64,000 nt of DNA from Gammaproteobacteria bacterium (lineage in GTDB: Bacteria; Pseudomonadota; Gammaproteobacteria; Steroidobacterales; Steroidobacteraceae): NCBI GenBank assembly GCA_027365225.1, contig DAHXNV010000001.1, positions 1 to 64,000 of the forward strand, read 5' to 3'. A program made the position numbers and the translations under genes. How positions within the stretch are numbered: position 1 is the first letter of the stretch; the number at the start of each line of letters is the position of its first letter. A model generated the notes under the pieces. The model was given only the letters and a program-made list of their open reading frames with translations, was not told the origin of the DNA and did not search any database. Of the stretch, positions 45,192 through 54,493 are shown in pieces.

Positions 45192-46450
45192 GGATTGCCG
45201 ACGACGTCGCCGTCGTTGATCGGGTGAGAGGCGGCCACCACCAGGGCGAACGACAGGTGTCGGTATGTCTTGAACACCAGCAGCGTGGCGATGCGATAGT
45301 TCGGCAGCTTGACCCGCGGCGCGAGCAGCGTGCCGGAGGAGCCCAACGCATGGAAGAACCAGGCGAACGCGCCGTACGGATCATGCACCACCCTGCCGCG
45401 GTGATCGACCGCCAGCACATCTCCGGGGACCAGACCGGCGCGGCTGCCGCGGTCGACGACCACGATGTCGTATGTGCCGGCCATGTCCTCCTGACCCCCG
45501 GTGCCGCCGACCACGCAGATGATCTGGCCGTGCACGGGGCGGGAGGGCGCGCGCGGCTCCATGGTGAGCGGCAGCGGCGCGTCATTCGTGATCAGCCGAT
45601 CGCCCGGGAAGGTCTCGCGGGCCGAGTTTGTGATGATCGCGGTGGCCGGATCGCCAGCGGCGGTTACCACGGCTGTCCCCGTGAACTCGCCGAGGTAGCC
45701 GTAAACGTGTCCGAAGCCCCAATACCCGGGTGCACGCAGCGGCTGCTCGACGTGGATCACGCTGTAGCGGTTGTGAGGATGGTGTCCCAGGTTGCTGACG
45801 TAGACCACGAAGCCCGAGCCGGCCACCTGGTGCTGATCGCGGATGGCGATGACGTGGGGTGAGCGCCGGATCTGACCGGCTGTAAACACCACGGGGCGCG
45901 TCAGAAACGGGGCAATCGCCGAGTACGGAATCGTCGGTATGGCGGCGGTAATGGGCGTGCTGCGCAGGTGCGGCTGGAGCATCACCGTCGATTCTTGCCT
46001 GCGCAGCGGGCTGGGTCGCACCACGCGGATCATCGGCTTGCCGTTTCTCCCGTACGCGAGCGCGAGCACGTCGCCCGGATAGATCCAGTGGGGATTGTGG
46101 ATCTTGGGATTGATGTACCAGACCTCGGGCCAGGCCCAAGGATTGCGCAGGAACTTTGCCGCGATACCCCAAAGCGTATCCCCGGGCTTGACGGTATACG
46201 TCATCGGGGCGCTGGCGCGAATGATCGGTGCCGGGTCGGCGGCGGTATTCGAGCGAGACCGATCCTGCGTGGCGAGCGCCGCTGCAGGCGCTGGCGCCGG
46301 CCGAGACAGCCCAGGCGAGCGATCCGCGCCAGCCGGTGGTCCGGCGGAGGCAGGGCGGGTGACGCCATGCAGCGACGTACAGGCTCCGAGCAGGACCGAG
46401 GCCCCGATCACCAGCAGAAGGCGCGTACTGCGAATCTGATTTGACCCCAT
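45188..46450 (-). CDS. LysM-domain lipoprotein
   Basis: A 420-residue protein with a lipobox (LLGACTS, cysteine at about residue 24) and one LysM domain (about residues 83-132, YTVKPGDTLWGIAAKFL) that binds peptidoglycan. The large C-terminal region (about 140-420) contains no named domain. Homologous genes lie next to def in many gammaproteobacteria, divergent as here. A role in envelope maintenance is likely but undefined. ATG 46450 is chosen over the ATG six codons upstream. Confidence 0.9.
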   Translation of the reverse strand: MGSNQIRSTRLLLVIGASVLLGACTSLHGVTRPASAGPPAGADRSPGLSRPAPAPAAALATQDRSRSNTAADPAPIIRASAPMTYTVKPGDTLWGIAAKFLRNPWAWPEVWYINPKIHNPHWIYPGDVLALAYGRNGKPMIRVVRPSPLRRQESTVMLQPHLRSTPITAAIPTIPYSAIAPFLTRPVVFTAGQIRRSPHVIAIRDQHQVAGSGFVVYVSNLGHHPHNRYSVIHVEQPLRAPGYWGFGHVYGYLGEFTGTAVVTAAGDPATAIITNSARETFPGDRLITNDAPLPLTMEPRAPSRPVHGQIICVVGGTGGQEDMAGTYDIVVVDRGSRAGLVPGDVLAVDHRGRVVHDPYGAFAWFFHALGSSGTLLAPRVKLPNYRIATLLVFKTYRHLSFALVVAASHPINDGDVVGNP

Positions 46451-46590
46451 GGCCGGGTATAATCGCATTTCGGCTCCCCCGTGTACGGCGGTTCGATGTC
46501 AAGTTGTGCAACCGGTCACGCTCGCGGCCGGGACGGCTGCCGGACGGGGACCGTCGGAACCCCTAATCCCCATTCCCACTCGAAGTGCTC

Positions 46591-47127
46591 ATGACGCTGC
46601 GAACGATTCTTGAGTTTCCCGATCCGCGGCTGCGCACCCGTGCCCAGCCGGTCACCCGTTTCGACGCCGGCGTGGAGCGCCTGATCGATGACATGCTCGA
46701 GACCCTGTACGACGCTCCCGGCATCGGCCTCGCGGCGACCCAGGTCGATGTGCATCAACGCCTCATTGTCATCGATGTCTCGCAGGCGCACAACGAGCCG
46801 TTGGTGCTGATCAATCCGCAAATTCTCGTGCTCGAGGGTGAGACGAGCACCGAAGAGGGCTGTCTGTCGGTTCCGGGTATTTTCGATACGGTCAAGCGCG
46901 CCGCCCGCATCCGTGTGCGCGCCCAGGCGCGTGACGGCACGGTGTTCGAGCGCGAGTGCGCCGATCTGTTGGCGGTGTGCGTGCAGCACGAGATGGATCA
47001 CCTCGAGGGCAAGCTGTTCGTGGACCACCTTTCCAACCTCAAGCGTGAGCGTATCCGCAAGAAGCTGGACAAGGAGCGCAAGACCCGATCACGGCGCCGC
47101 GCGACGGCGGCCCGATCGGCCCTGTAA
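46591..47127 (+). CDS. def: Peptide deformylase
   Basis: A 178-residue iron metalloprotease that removes the formyl group from nascent proteins. Its three motifs are clear: GIGLAATQ (about residues 44-51), EGCLSVP (about 89-95, metal-binding Cys) and QHEMDHLEG (about 131-139, metal-binding His). A basic C-terminal extension (residues ~155-178) with many Arg and Lys is as in gammaproteobacterial enzymes and could bind the ribosome. Heads the def-fmt-rsmB cluster; ATG 46591 with GTG 46585 two codons earlier as alternative. Confidence 0.96.
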   Translation: MTLRTILEFPDPRLRTRAQPVTRFDAGVERLIDDMLETLYDAPGIGLAATQVDVHQRLIVIDVSQAHNEPLVLINPQILVLEGETSTEEGCLSVPGIFDTVKRAARIRVRAQARDGTVFERECADLLAVCVQHEMDHLEGKLFVDHLSNLKRERIRKKLDKERKTRSRRRATAARSAL

Positions 47128-47139
47128 GCGGACAGGCCC

Positions 47140-48132
47140 GTGCCGCAGCCAGCCGCCTTGCGCGTGGCGTTCGCGGGCACGCCGCAGTTCGCCCTGCCCG
47201 TGCTGCTGGAGCTGCTGCATTCGCGCCATCGGGTCATCGGTGTTCTCACCCAACCTGATCGGCCCAGGGGGCGTGGCCGACAGCTGGGGTCCTCGCCCGT
47301 CAAGTTGGCCGCGCAATCGAGCGTGCCCGTCTGCCAGCCGACCGGTCTGCGGGAGCCGGCCGACTGGGCAATGCTGCACGAGTGGCGACCGGACGTGCTC
47401 GTCGTGGTCGCCTATGGCTTGATTCTCCCGCAGCCGGTGCTCGACTTGCCCCCGCTCGGTTGTCTCAATGTGCACGCCTCCCTGCTCCCGCGGTGGCGGG
47501 GCGCGGCGCCCATCGAGCGGGCGCTGCTCGCCGGGGACCGTGAAACCGGCCTGACCGTGATGCGCATGGAGGCCGGGCTCGACACCGGTCCGATTCTGCT
47601 GCAGCAACGCGTGCCGATCGAGCCACACGATACGGGCGCGAGCCTGCGCGACCGGCTGGCCGACCTGTCGGGACCGCTGCTGCTGCGAGCCCTGGACGGC
47701 GTGGCGGACGGGACGCTTGTGGCCACACCCCAGCCGGCCGAGGGCGTCACCTACGCCCGCAAGCTGGACAAGAGCGAAGCGCGCATCGACTGGCGACGGC
47801 CCGCGGCGGACATCGAGCGACTCATCCGCGCGCTGCAGCCGTGGGCCACCGCCGATACGGTGCGTGTCGATCCGCAGACCGGCGAACAGGAACGCCTTCT
47901 GGTGCACGCCGCCCGGATCGCCCCCGATTGCGCCGAGTCGGGCGCTGCCCCCGGATGCGTCGTGGAGGCGGTCGGGCGGCACAGGGATGGCTACATCAGG
48001 GTTCGATGCGGTGAGGGTTGCCTCGATCTGCTCGCGCTGCAGCGGCCGGGCGGCTCGCGTCAGCCCGCCGGCGTGTTCGCGAGCGGCCATCGCGCGCTGG
48101 TGGCGGGCGCACGATTGGGCGAGGCGCGTTGA
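47140..48132 (+). CDS. fmt: Methionyl-tRNA formyltransferase
   Basis: A 330-residue enzyme that formylates Met-tRNAi using 10-formyl-THF. N-terminal domain (about 1-205) has the catalytic segment CLNVHASLLPRWRGAAPIERA and AGLDTGPILLQ; the C-terminal tRNA-binding domain spans about 210-320. GTG 47140 is 12 nt after the def stop. The end TTGA overlaps the TTG start of rsmB. Confidence 0.96.
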   Translation: MPQPAALRVAFAGTPQFALPVLLELLHSRHRVIGVLTQPDRPRGRGRQLGSSPVKLAAQSSVPVCQPTGLREPADWAMLHEWRPDVLVVVAYGLILPQPVLDLPPLGCLNVHASLLPRWRGAAPIERALLAGDRETGLTVMRMEAGLDTGPILLQQRVPIEPHDTGASLRDRLADLSGPLLLRALDGVADGTLVATPQPAEGVTYARKLDKSEARIDWRRPAADIERLIRALQPWATADTVRVDPQTGEQERLLVHAARIAPDCAESGAAPGCVVEAVGRHRDGYIRVRCGEGCLDLLALQRPGGSRQPAGVFASGHRALVAGARLGEAR

Positions 48133-49472
48133 ATCGTCCGCATAGCCAGGGGGCCGGTGCGCTCGCCGGTGCCGCGCGCGCCGTCGCCGCGGTTCGTGGC
48201 GGACAGTCCGCGGACGCGGCCTTGGCGATGTGCGCGTCGGGCACGCAACGTTCCGCGGTGCGGGCCATTGCGCTGGGCACGGTGCGCTGGTACCTGCGTT
48301 TGCAGCCGGCCATCGACACGTTGCTGGCGAGGCCCGACACGATCGATCGGGACGTGCACGCGCTATTGGTGACCGCGGCGCACCAGATCGAGTACTCACG
48401 CACTGCGCCACAGAAGACCGTGCATGTCGCCGTCGATGCCGTGCGTCTCCTGCGTCACGCGCATGCGAGCGGTCTGGTCAATGCGGTGCTGCGCAGGTTC
48501 GTGGCCGGGCGCGAGGCCCTCTTCGCGCAGATCGACCGGGATACCGCCCGCCGGACGGCCCACCCCGCCTGGCTGGTCGATGCAATGACGGCGGCCTGGC
48601 CGGGCCAGGTCGGGGCCTTGCTCGAGGCCGACAACGTCCACCCGCCTCTCACCCTGCGGCTGAATCCGCGCCTGCGCCCGCCGCAGCAGTATCTGGCCGA
48701 TCTGGCCGCGGCGGGTCTCGCCGGCCGACTTCTCGAGAATCTCGGCGCCCTGGCGGGCTCCACCGCCGTCATGCTCGAGCGGCCGGTGCCGGTCGCGGCG
48801 CTGCCGGGATTTCGCGAAGGCTGGGTGTCGGTGCAGGATGCCGGTGCCCAGCTGGCCGCTCCGCTGCTCGATGTCGCCGCTGGCATGCGGGTGCTGGATG
48901 CCTGTGCTGCCCCCGGCAGCAAAGCCGCGCACATCCTCGAGCGCACTCCCGACGTCGAGCTTTGGGCGCTCGACATCGATCCCGCTCGGCTGCGGCGGGT
49001 CGGGGAGACCCTCGATCGGCTGGGCCTCGAAGCGCATCTGGTTGCGGCGGATGTTCGGGAGCCGGTGACCTATTGGGATGGACGGCCTTTCGAGCGCATT
49101 CTGGTCGATGTGCCGTGCTCGGGCACGGGTGTGATCCGGCGTCATCCGGACATCAAGCTCTTGCGCCGCGCCGCGGACATTGCGTCGTTCGCAGCGCGAC
49201 AGCTCGAGATTCTGCGGGCGGCCTTCGGGCTGCTCGCGCCCGGCGGGCGGCTGGTGTACGCCACGTGCTCGGTGCTGCCGCAGGAGAACGAGGGGGTCGT
49301 CGAGCGCTTTTATGCGCAGGCACCCCAGGCGAGGGTCGTTCGACCCCCGCGAGAATGCCTCCCGGCCGGGGCGGTGCTGACCGCTCGGGGGCTGCAGCTG
49401 CTGACGGGAGGGGCTGTGCTGACGGATGGTTTTTATTATGCTTGTGTCGAAAAGACAACGTCCGCAACCTAA
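48129..49472 (+). CDS. rsmB: 16S rRNA (cytosine967-C5)-methyltransferase RsmB
   Basis: A 447-residue RsmB (Sun/Fmu) m5C methyltransferase. The N-terminal NusB-like domain covers about residues 10-145. The catalytic domain has DACAAPGSKAAHIL (SAM binding), the PCSGTG motif with one catalytic Cys in VDVPCSGTGVIRRHPD, and a second Cys in YATCSVLPQENEGVV. The TTG at 48129 overlaps the fmt stop (TTGA) and gives a family-typical length; codons further upstream read out of the fmt gene. Confidence 0.95.
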   Translation: MNRPHSQGAGALAGAARAVAAVRGGQSADAALAMCASGTQRSAVRAIALGTVRWYLRLQPAIDTLLARPDTIDRDVHALLVTAAHQIEYSRTAPQKTVHVAVDAVRLLRHAHASGLVNAVLRRFVAGREALFAQIDRDTARRTAHPAWLVDAMTAAWPGQVGALLEADNVHPPLTLRLNPRLRPPQQYLADLAAAGLAGRLLENLGALAGSTAVMLERPVPVAALPGFREGWVSVQDAGAQLAAPLLDVAAGMRVLDACAAPGSKAAHILERTPDVELWALDIDPARLRRVGETLDRLGLEAHLVAADVREPVTYWDGRPFERILVDVPCSGTGVIRRHPDIKLLRRAADIASFAARQLEILRAAFGLLAPGGRLVYATCSVLPQENEGVVERFYAQAPQARVVRPPRECLPAGAVLTARGLQLLTGGAVLTDGFYYACVEKTTSAT

Positions 49473-49493
49473 TACAGTCTGCAGGAGCAGCAT

Positions 49494-50123
49494 TTGACGC
49501 GCTCGAGCGTTGCATTGATGCCACCAATGATCTGGTCACGGACGCGTGCGGCGGGACTGGCGTCCAAGCTTCTGGCGCTCGCCGCGCTGCTGGTGGCCAT
49601 CGGCCTCGGCAGACCGGTCTGCGCCAGCGCGCTCGGCGGCGTGCTCGCGGTACGCTCGGCGTACGTCAATTTTGACCATGGCGTCATCGAGGTCAATGCG
49701 CGGGTGGCCTATCCGCTCAACCCGACCATTCTCAAGGCATTGCAGAACGGCGTGACACTGAGCTTCGACGTCGAGGCTCGGATCGATCAAGTGCGCCGTT
49801 TCTGGTTCGACGCCACGATCGTCGACGTCACGTTGCACCGGGACCTCGCCTACCACCTGGTCACCCGCCGCTATGTGGTGCGTAATGTCCAGAGCGGCGC
49901 GGAGGACAGCTTCAAGACCGTCCAGGAGGCGCTGCATTATCTCGAGCGGGTGAGCGACTGGCCGATCCTGGTCGAGTCCCAACTGCATGGCGGACGGTAT
50001 ATCATCAGTGTGCGTGCCAGCGTGCGGCGCGGGAAGCTGCCGGCGTCCCTGCGGGCACTGCTGTTCTGGACGGATGACTGGCAGCGCCAGAGCGCGTGGT
50101 ACACATGGTCCCTGCCGATGTGA
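49494..50123 (+). CDS. DUF4390-family exported protein
   Basis: A 209-residue protein of the DUF4390 family, found between rsmB and ntrY-like genes in gammaproteobacteria. The hydrophobic segment at about residues 22-44 is a signal peptide or anchor. The mature part is beta-rich, with FEVEARID-like strands and a conserved WFDATIVDVTL region. TTG 49494 has GGAG upstream at about 7 nt. Function unknown; its end overlaps the start of the sensor kinase gene, so co-expression is very likely. Confidence 0.85.
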   Translation: MTRSSVALMPPMIWSRTRAAGLASKLLALAALLVAIGLGRPVCASALGGVLAVRSAYVNFDHGVIEVNARVAYPLNPTILKALQNGVTLSFDVEARIDQVRRFWFDATIVDVTLHRDLAYHLVTRRYVVRNVQSGAEDSFKTVQEALHYLERVSDWPILVESQLHGGRYIISVRASVRRGKLPASLRALLFWTDDWQRQSAWYTWSLPM

Positions 50124-52339
50124 GCGGACCGGCACCGCGGCGGCGCGCGCGCGCGATCGCCGCCATTGCGCTGTGGAGCGTCATCGGCCTCACCGCGCTG
50201 ATGCTGTTGGCGAAGAGCACCCAGAACTCCTCCGAGTTCAGCCGGCTTCAACCCTGGATCGTCCTGCTCAACGTGATCGGCGTGTTCGCGCTGATCGTGC
50301 TGCTGCTGCGCCGTGTCTGGCAACTGGTGCGCGACTACCGCAACCACGTGCCGGGCTCGCGCCTGACGGCCCGCACCGTGCTGATCTTCGGCGCGCTGGT
50401 GGTGGCGCCGCTGCTGATCGTGTACTTCGCCTCGCTCCAATTCCTCGACCGCGGCATCGACAGCTGGTTTCGCGTTGAAGTCCGCGCAGGACTGAAAGAT
50501 GCCTTGGTCTTGTCGCGCTCCGCTCTGGACCTGCGCGAGCAGGCGGAAGCCCGCCGCACGGCCGTGCTGGCCCGCTCCTTGAGCGGCCGGCCGATCGTGC
50601 AGATCCAGGCACGGATCGACCGGGCGCGCCACGCCGACTCGGCCCGCGAGATCATCCTGTACGGCGGCAGCGGGCGCATCCTCGCGGCGAGTCTGCGCAA
50701 TCCGCTCGCCGACGTGCCGCTCGCGCCACCCACCAATCTGGTGCGTACCGTAACGGCGAGGCACACCTACGTCAGCCTCGAGCCCCAGTCCGACGGCCGA
50801 TTCCTGATCCGCATCGGCGTGCCGCTCGCGCAGTCCCTGAGCGAGACGAATTCGCGGTATCTGATGGCCTTGTTCCCGGTGCCCGCGCGGCTCTCGGCCC
50901 TCTCCGATGCGGTCCAGCGCTCCTATTCGCGCTACGGAAATCTGACCGCGTTGCGCCAGCCGGTGCGTTACAGCTTCACCCTGACCCTCACGCTCGTGTT
51001 GTTGCTGGCAATGCTGGCCGCCATCCACGGCGCGATCTACTTCGCCGAGCATCTCGCTCGCCCGGTCCAGGACCTCATCGCCGGAACCCGGGCGGTAGGC
51101 AAGGGCGACTTCGCGACCCGGCTCGCCCTGCCCTCGCGCGACGAGATGGGTTTCCTCGTGCATTCCTTCAACGACATGACCAAACGGCTGCGCCGAGCTC
51201 ACGATGAGGCTACCCGCAGTCAACAGGCGGTCGAGCGCGAGCGCGAGCGGCTGGCGATCATTCTCGCGCGGCTCTCGACCGGGGTGCTGGCAATCGACCG
51301 CAACCTGGTGGTGCGTATGGCCAACCGGGCGGCGGGCGGCATCCTCGGCACGGATCTGTCGGCCGCGGCCGGTCGGGTGCTGCCGGACCTTTCGGCCGGC
51401 AACGAGCGGCTCGCGCAGTTCGTCGCGGCGCTTGCCGTGCGCTTTGCGCGCGGCCGGGAGGAATGGCGCGAGCAGATCGAGTTCGGCAAATCGGGCCGGA
51501 CGGTCACGCTGATGTGCGCCTGCACACCGTTGCCGGGCGAGAGCGGCGACATGGGCTATGTGATCGTGTTCGACGACATCACGGCACTGCTGGAGGCTCA
51601 GCGTGATGCCGCCTGGGGCGAAGTCGCACGGCGTCTGGCGCACGAGATCAAGAACCCGCTGACCCCGATCCGGCTGTCGGCCGAGCGCCTGCGGCGCCGG
51701 CTGCTCCCGGCGCTCGCGCCGCCGGAGGCCGAGATTCTGGATCGCTCGACCCATACGATCGTGCAGCAGGTCGAGAGCATGCAGCAGATGGTCAACGCAT
51801 TCAGCGAATACGCGCGCGCGCCGAAGATGCACGTCACCCGCTTCAGCCTCAATCAGCTGGTGACCGAGGTCGCCGACCTGTATCGCGCGCAGGACGGGCA
51901 TGCAACCATCCTGCTCGATCTGGATGAGCGGCTGGCGGCGATCGAGGCCGATCGAGGCCGGGTGCGCCAGATTCTGAATAATCTGCTCACCAATGCGCTC
52001 GAGGCGCTCGAGGGCCGTCCCGCGCCCCGGCTCGAGATCCGCACCCGGCTCGAGGGTGGCGGTAATGCGTTAGCAGCGGTGAGCGTGTGTGACAATGGGC
52101 CCGGTTTCCAGCCGGAGCTGCTCGGCAGGATCTTCGATCCCTACGTCACCAGCAAGCCCAAGGGCACGGGCCTGGGACTGGCGATCGTCAAGAAGATCGT
52201 GGAAGAACACGGCGGGCGGATCGACGCGGAGAACCTGCCGCAAGGCGGAGCCCGCATCCGGGTGGGGTTGCCCGTGGCGTTCGGTCGCCGGCTGGGGGCG
52301 GGAAAGAGGCGCGAGACATTGCGGAGCGAGCAAGCATGA
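50105..52339 (+). CDS. NtrY-like sensor histidine kinase
   Basis: A 744-residue membrane sensor kinase. Membrane segments near residues 17-38, 50-71, 85-108 and ~295-318 surround a periplasmic region (about 110-290). A HAMP domain follows (about 320-375), then PAS (about 380-490), HisKA with the H-box WGEVARRLAHEIKNPLTPIR (His at about 518), and a HATPase domain with N box NNLLTNALEAL, CDNGPGF and GTGLGLAI. This is the NtrY architecture. It overlaps DUF4390 upstream and the regulator gene downstream by 4 nt (ATGA). ATG 50105 is chosen; a GTG at 50096 is possible. Confidence 0.94.
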   Translation: MVPADVSGPAPRRRARAIAAIALWSVIGLTALMLLAKSTQNSSEFSRLQPWIVLLNVIGVFALIVLLLRRVWQLVRDYRNHVPGSRLTARTVLIFGALVVAPLLIVYFASLQFLDRGIDSWFRVEVRAGLKDALVLSRSALDLREQAEARRTAVLARSLSGRPIVQIQARIDRARHADSAREIILYGGSGRILAASLRNPLADVPLAPPTNLVRTVTARHTYVSLEPQSDGRFLIRIGVPLAQSLSETNSRYLMALFPVPARLSALSDAVQRSYSRYGNLTALRQPVRYSFTLTLTLVLLLAMLAAIHGAIYFAEHLARPVQDLIAGTRAVGKGDFATRLALPSRDEMGFLVHSFNDMTKRLRRAHDEATRSQQAVERERERLAIILARLSTGVLAIDRNLVVRMANRAAGGILGTDLSAAAGRVLPDLSAGNERLAQFVAALAVRFARGREEWREQIEFGKSGRTVTLMCACTPLPGESGDMGYVIVFDDITALLEAQRDAAWGEVARRLAHEIKNPLTPIRLSAERLRRRLLPALAPPEAEILDRSTHTIVQQVESMQQMVNAFSEYARAPKMHVTRFSLNQLVTEVADLYRAQDGHATILLDLDERLAAIEADRGRVRQILNNLLTNALEALEGRPAPRLEIRTRLEGGGNALAAVSVCDNGPGFQPELLGRIFDPYVTSKPKGTGLGLAIVKKIVEEHGGRIDAENLPQGGARIRVGLPVAFGRRLGAGKRRETLRSEQA

Positions 52340-53697
52340 GTTCGGCACACATACTGGTGGTCGATGACGAGGCGGATATCCGTGGCCTGCTCAAGGAGAT
52401 CCTCTCCGAGGAAGGCTACGCAGTGGAAGTCGCGGCCAACGCGGCCCAAGCGCGCGCATCGCGCGCCCGCCAGACGCCTGACCTGGTGCTGCTGGACATC
52501 TGGATGCCGGACGTCGACGGCATCACGCTGCTGCGCGAGTGGTCCAGCACCGCCGCCGACGACTGTCCGGTCGTGATGATGTCCGGCCACGGCACCGTGG
52601 AGACCGCGGTGGAGGCGACACGGCTCGGCGCGTTTGATTTCGTCGAGAAGCCGCTGTCGTTGGCCAAGCTGTTGCGCACGGTGGAGCGGGCGCTCGATGC
52701 GGGGCGCCGCAAACGCCAGGCGGGAAAGTTGTTCACGCCGGCGATGATCACGCCGGCCGGCAAGAGCAAGCTCATGCAGCAGCTGCGCGCGGAGCTGCAG
52801 CAGATGGCCACCCACAGCTCGCCGGTGCTGTTGGTCGGGGAGCCGGGCTCGGGGCGCGAGCTGTTTGCCCGATATCTGCACGGAACCGGCCCGCGCGCCG
52901 GCGCGCCGTTCGTCACGGTGCTGGCCAGCAGTCTGCGCGACGCCGATGCGGAGAGTCGGCTGTTCGGCTCGATCGAAGGCGGTACGCGCCGCCCCGGGCT
53001 GCTCGAGCAGGCCGCCGACGGTACGCTGTTCATCCAGGAGGTGGAGGATCTGCCGGGGGGCGCGCAGCGCCTGCTGGTCGGGGCGCTGCACTCGGGACGA
53101 TTCACGCCGGTCGGCGCCAATGACCCCATAGAGGTGCGCGCGCGCCTGGTGTCCTGCGCGCAGCCGGGCATCGAGAACCACGCCGGAACGGGGGTGCGGC
53201 GCGATCTGCTCAGCCACCTCAACACACTGATCGTGCGGGTGCCGCCGCTGCGCGACTATGCGGAGGACGTACCCGAGCTGTTGCGTCATCACGTCGATCG
53301 ACTGGTCGATTCCGAGGGGCTGCCGCTGCGCCATTTCTCCGTCGCTGCGCAAAACCGGCTGCGCAACTACCCCTGGCCGGACAACGTCCGGGAGCTGAAG
53401 AACCTGGCGCACCGCCTGTTGATCCAGGGAGGCGGCGAGGAAATCGGCCTCGATGAGGTCGAGCGGGAGTTGGCCCTGCAGGCGCCGCCGGGAGAGCCGC
53501 TGGTCAAACAGGACCTGCTGGCGCTGCCGCTGCGCGAGGCGCGCGAGCAGTTCGAGCGCGCCTACCTGCAACAGCAGCTGTTGCTGTGCAACGGCAAAGT
53601 CGGGCAGCTCGCCAAGCGCGTCGGCATGGAGCGCACGCACCTGTATCGCAAGCTGCGCTCGCTGGGGTTGGATTTCCGCTCGATCGCCGAGGATTGA
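52336..53697 (+). CDS. NtrX-like response regulator with degenerate AAA domain
   Basis: A 453-residue regulator: receiver (1-122; Asp10, Asp11, phospho-acceptor Asp54, Lys105), sigma54-type AAA domain (about 135-370) and Fis-type HTH (about 420-442). The AAA domain is degenerate. Walker A is GEPGSGRE with Arg174 for the usual Lys, Walker B is LFIQEV with Gln for Asp, and the GAFTGA loop is missing between RLFGSIEGG and the LLEQAADGT segment. It therefore probably cannot drive sigma54 open-complex formation and may act as a sigma70-type activator or repressor. Pairs with the overlapping NtrY-like kinase. Confidence 0.93.
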   Translation: MSSAHILVVDDEADIRGLLKEILSEEGYAVEVAANAAQARASRARQTPDLVLLDIWMPDVDGITLLREWSSTAADDCPVVMMSGHGTVETAVEATRLGAFDFVEKPLSLAKLLRTVERALDAGRRKRQAGKLFTPAMITPAGKSKLMQQLRAELQQMATHSSPVLLVGEPGSGRELFARYLHGTGPRAGAPFVTVLASSLRDADAESRLFGSIEGGTRRPGLLEQAADGTLFIQEVEDLPGGAQRLLVGALHSGRFTPVGANDPIEVRARLVSCAQPGIENHAGTGVRRDLLSHLNTLIVRVPPLRDYAEDVPELLRHHVDRLVDSEGLPLRHFSVAAQNRLRNYPWPDNVRELKNLAHRLLIQGGGEEIGLDEVERELALQAPPGEPLVKQDLLALPLREAREQFERAYLQQQLLLCNGKVGQLAKRVGMERTHLYRKLRSLGLDFRSIAED

Positions 53698-53709
53698 GCG
53701 CGGCGGCGC

Positions 53710-54489
53710 TCAGTGGGTGGCGCCCGGGACCAGCATCGCCGGCAGGCCGACGAGCTTGAGTTGGTGGCGGAAGCGATCGAGCTCCCATCGCTCGATCACC
53801 GGGCCGATGCGCACGCGGTACAGGGTCTGTGCGCCGTCGCGCATCGGATCGATATGGGCCAGCGTTCCCAGGCTGTCCAGATAGGCGACCACCTTGCGGG
53901 CATGCGCTTCGCTGTTGTAGGCGCCGACCTGCAGCACGTAGCCGGCGAACCGGCGGCGGCCCCCGGGGCCGACGCTGCGGGCCCCGGGGGCGCTCGGTGG
54001 CGGCACGGTCACCCGCAGGTTGGGCAACATCTGGTAGAAGTCATATTGAGGCGTGGACGCCCTGTGCGCCGCGAGGCTCGGTCCCTGGCTGGCGCCTCGA
54101 GCGAGCGTGTCTTGCGGGGCCTGCGCCGGTGAGGCGTCCCGCCCCGAGCGGCCGGACTGCCGGCCGCCTGATCCGCGTATGGACGACGAAGAAGATGCGG
54201 GGGAGCGGGCGTCGCCGCCCGAGGATGCTTCGGGCACTGAGCCGGCCGGCACCGGCCCGGGGGGCGTCGCGGCGCCCTGCGCGCGGCCTGCGGGCGCGGC
54301 CGGTGGCGCGGCGATGCCGGTTCCGGCGCACACTCGCGCAGCTTGGCCGGTGTGATGCACGATGAGCGCCGCGCCCAGGCCGGCGAGCAGCGCCCCGGCC
54401 AGCGTCCCCCACAGGAACTGACTCAGGCCGCCCGCGCCGCGCGGGCGGGGCGCGGTGCCCTTGTAGTCGCGAGTGGTCAGCTGGGACAT
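53710..54489 (-). CDS. SPOR-domain cell-division-type protein
   Basis: A 259-residue bitopic membrane protein: short cytoplasmic N-terminus, one membrane segment (about 24-45), a low-complexity Ala/Gly/Pro linker (about 55-170), and a C-terminal SPOR domain (about 183-259, GYVLQVGAYNSEAHARKVVAYL, YRVRIGP). SPOR domains bind denuded septal peptidoglycan, as in FtsN. This gene next to argS is a conserved gammaproteobacterial arrangement. It starts 4 nt after the argS stop. Confidence 0.92.
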   Translation of the reverse strand: MSQLTTRDYKGTAPRPRGAGGLSQFLWGTLAGALLAGLGAALIVHHTGQAARVCAGTGIAAPPAAPAGRAQGAATPPGPVPAGSVPEASSGGDARSPASSSSSIRGSGGRQSGRSGRDASPAQAPQDTLARGASQGPSLAAHRASTPQYDFYQMLPNLRVTVPPPSAPGARSVGPGGRRRFAGYVLQVGAYNSEAHARKVVAYLDSLGTLAHIDPMRDGAQTLYRVRIGPVIERWELDRFRHQLKLVGLPAMLVPGATH

Positions 54490-54493
54490 GCGC

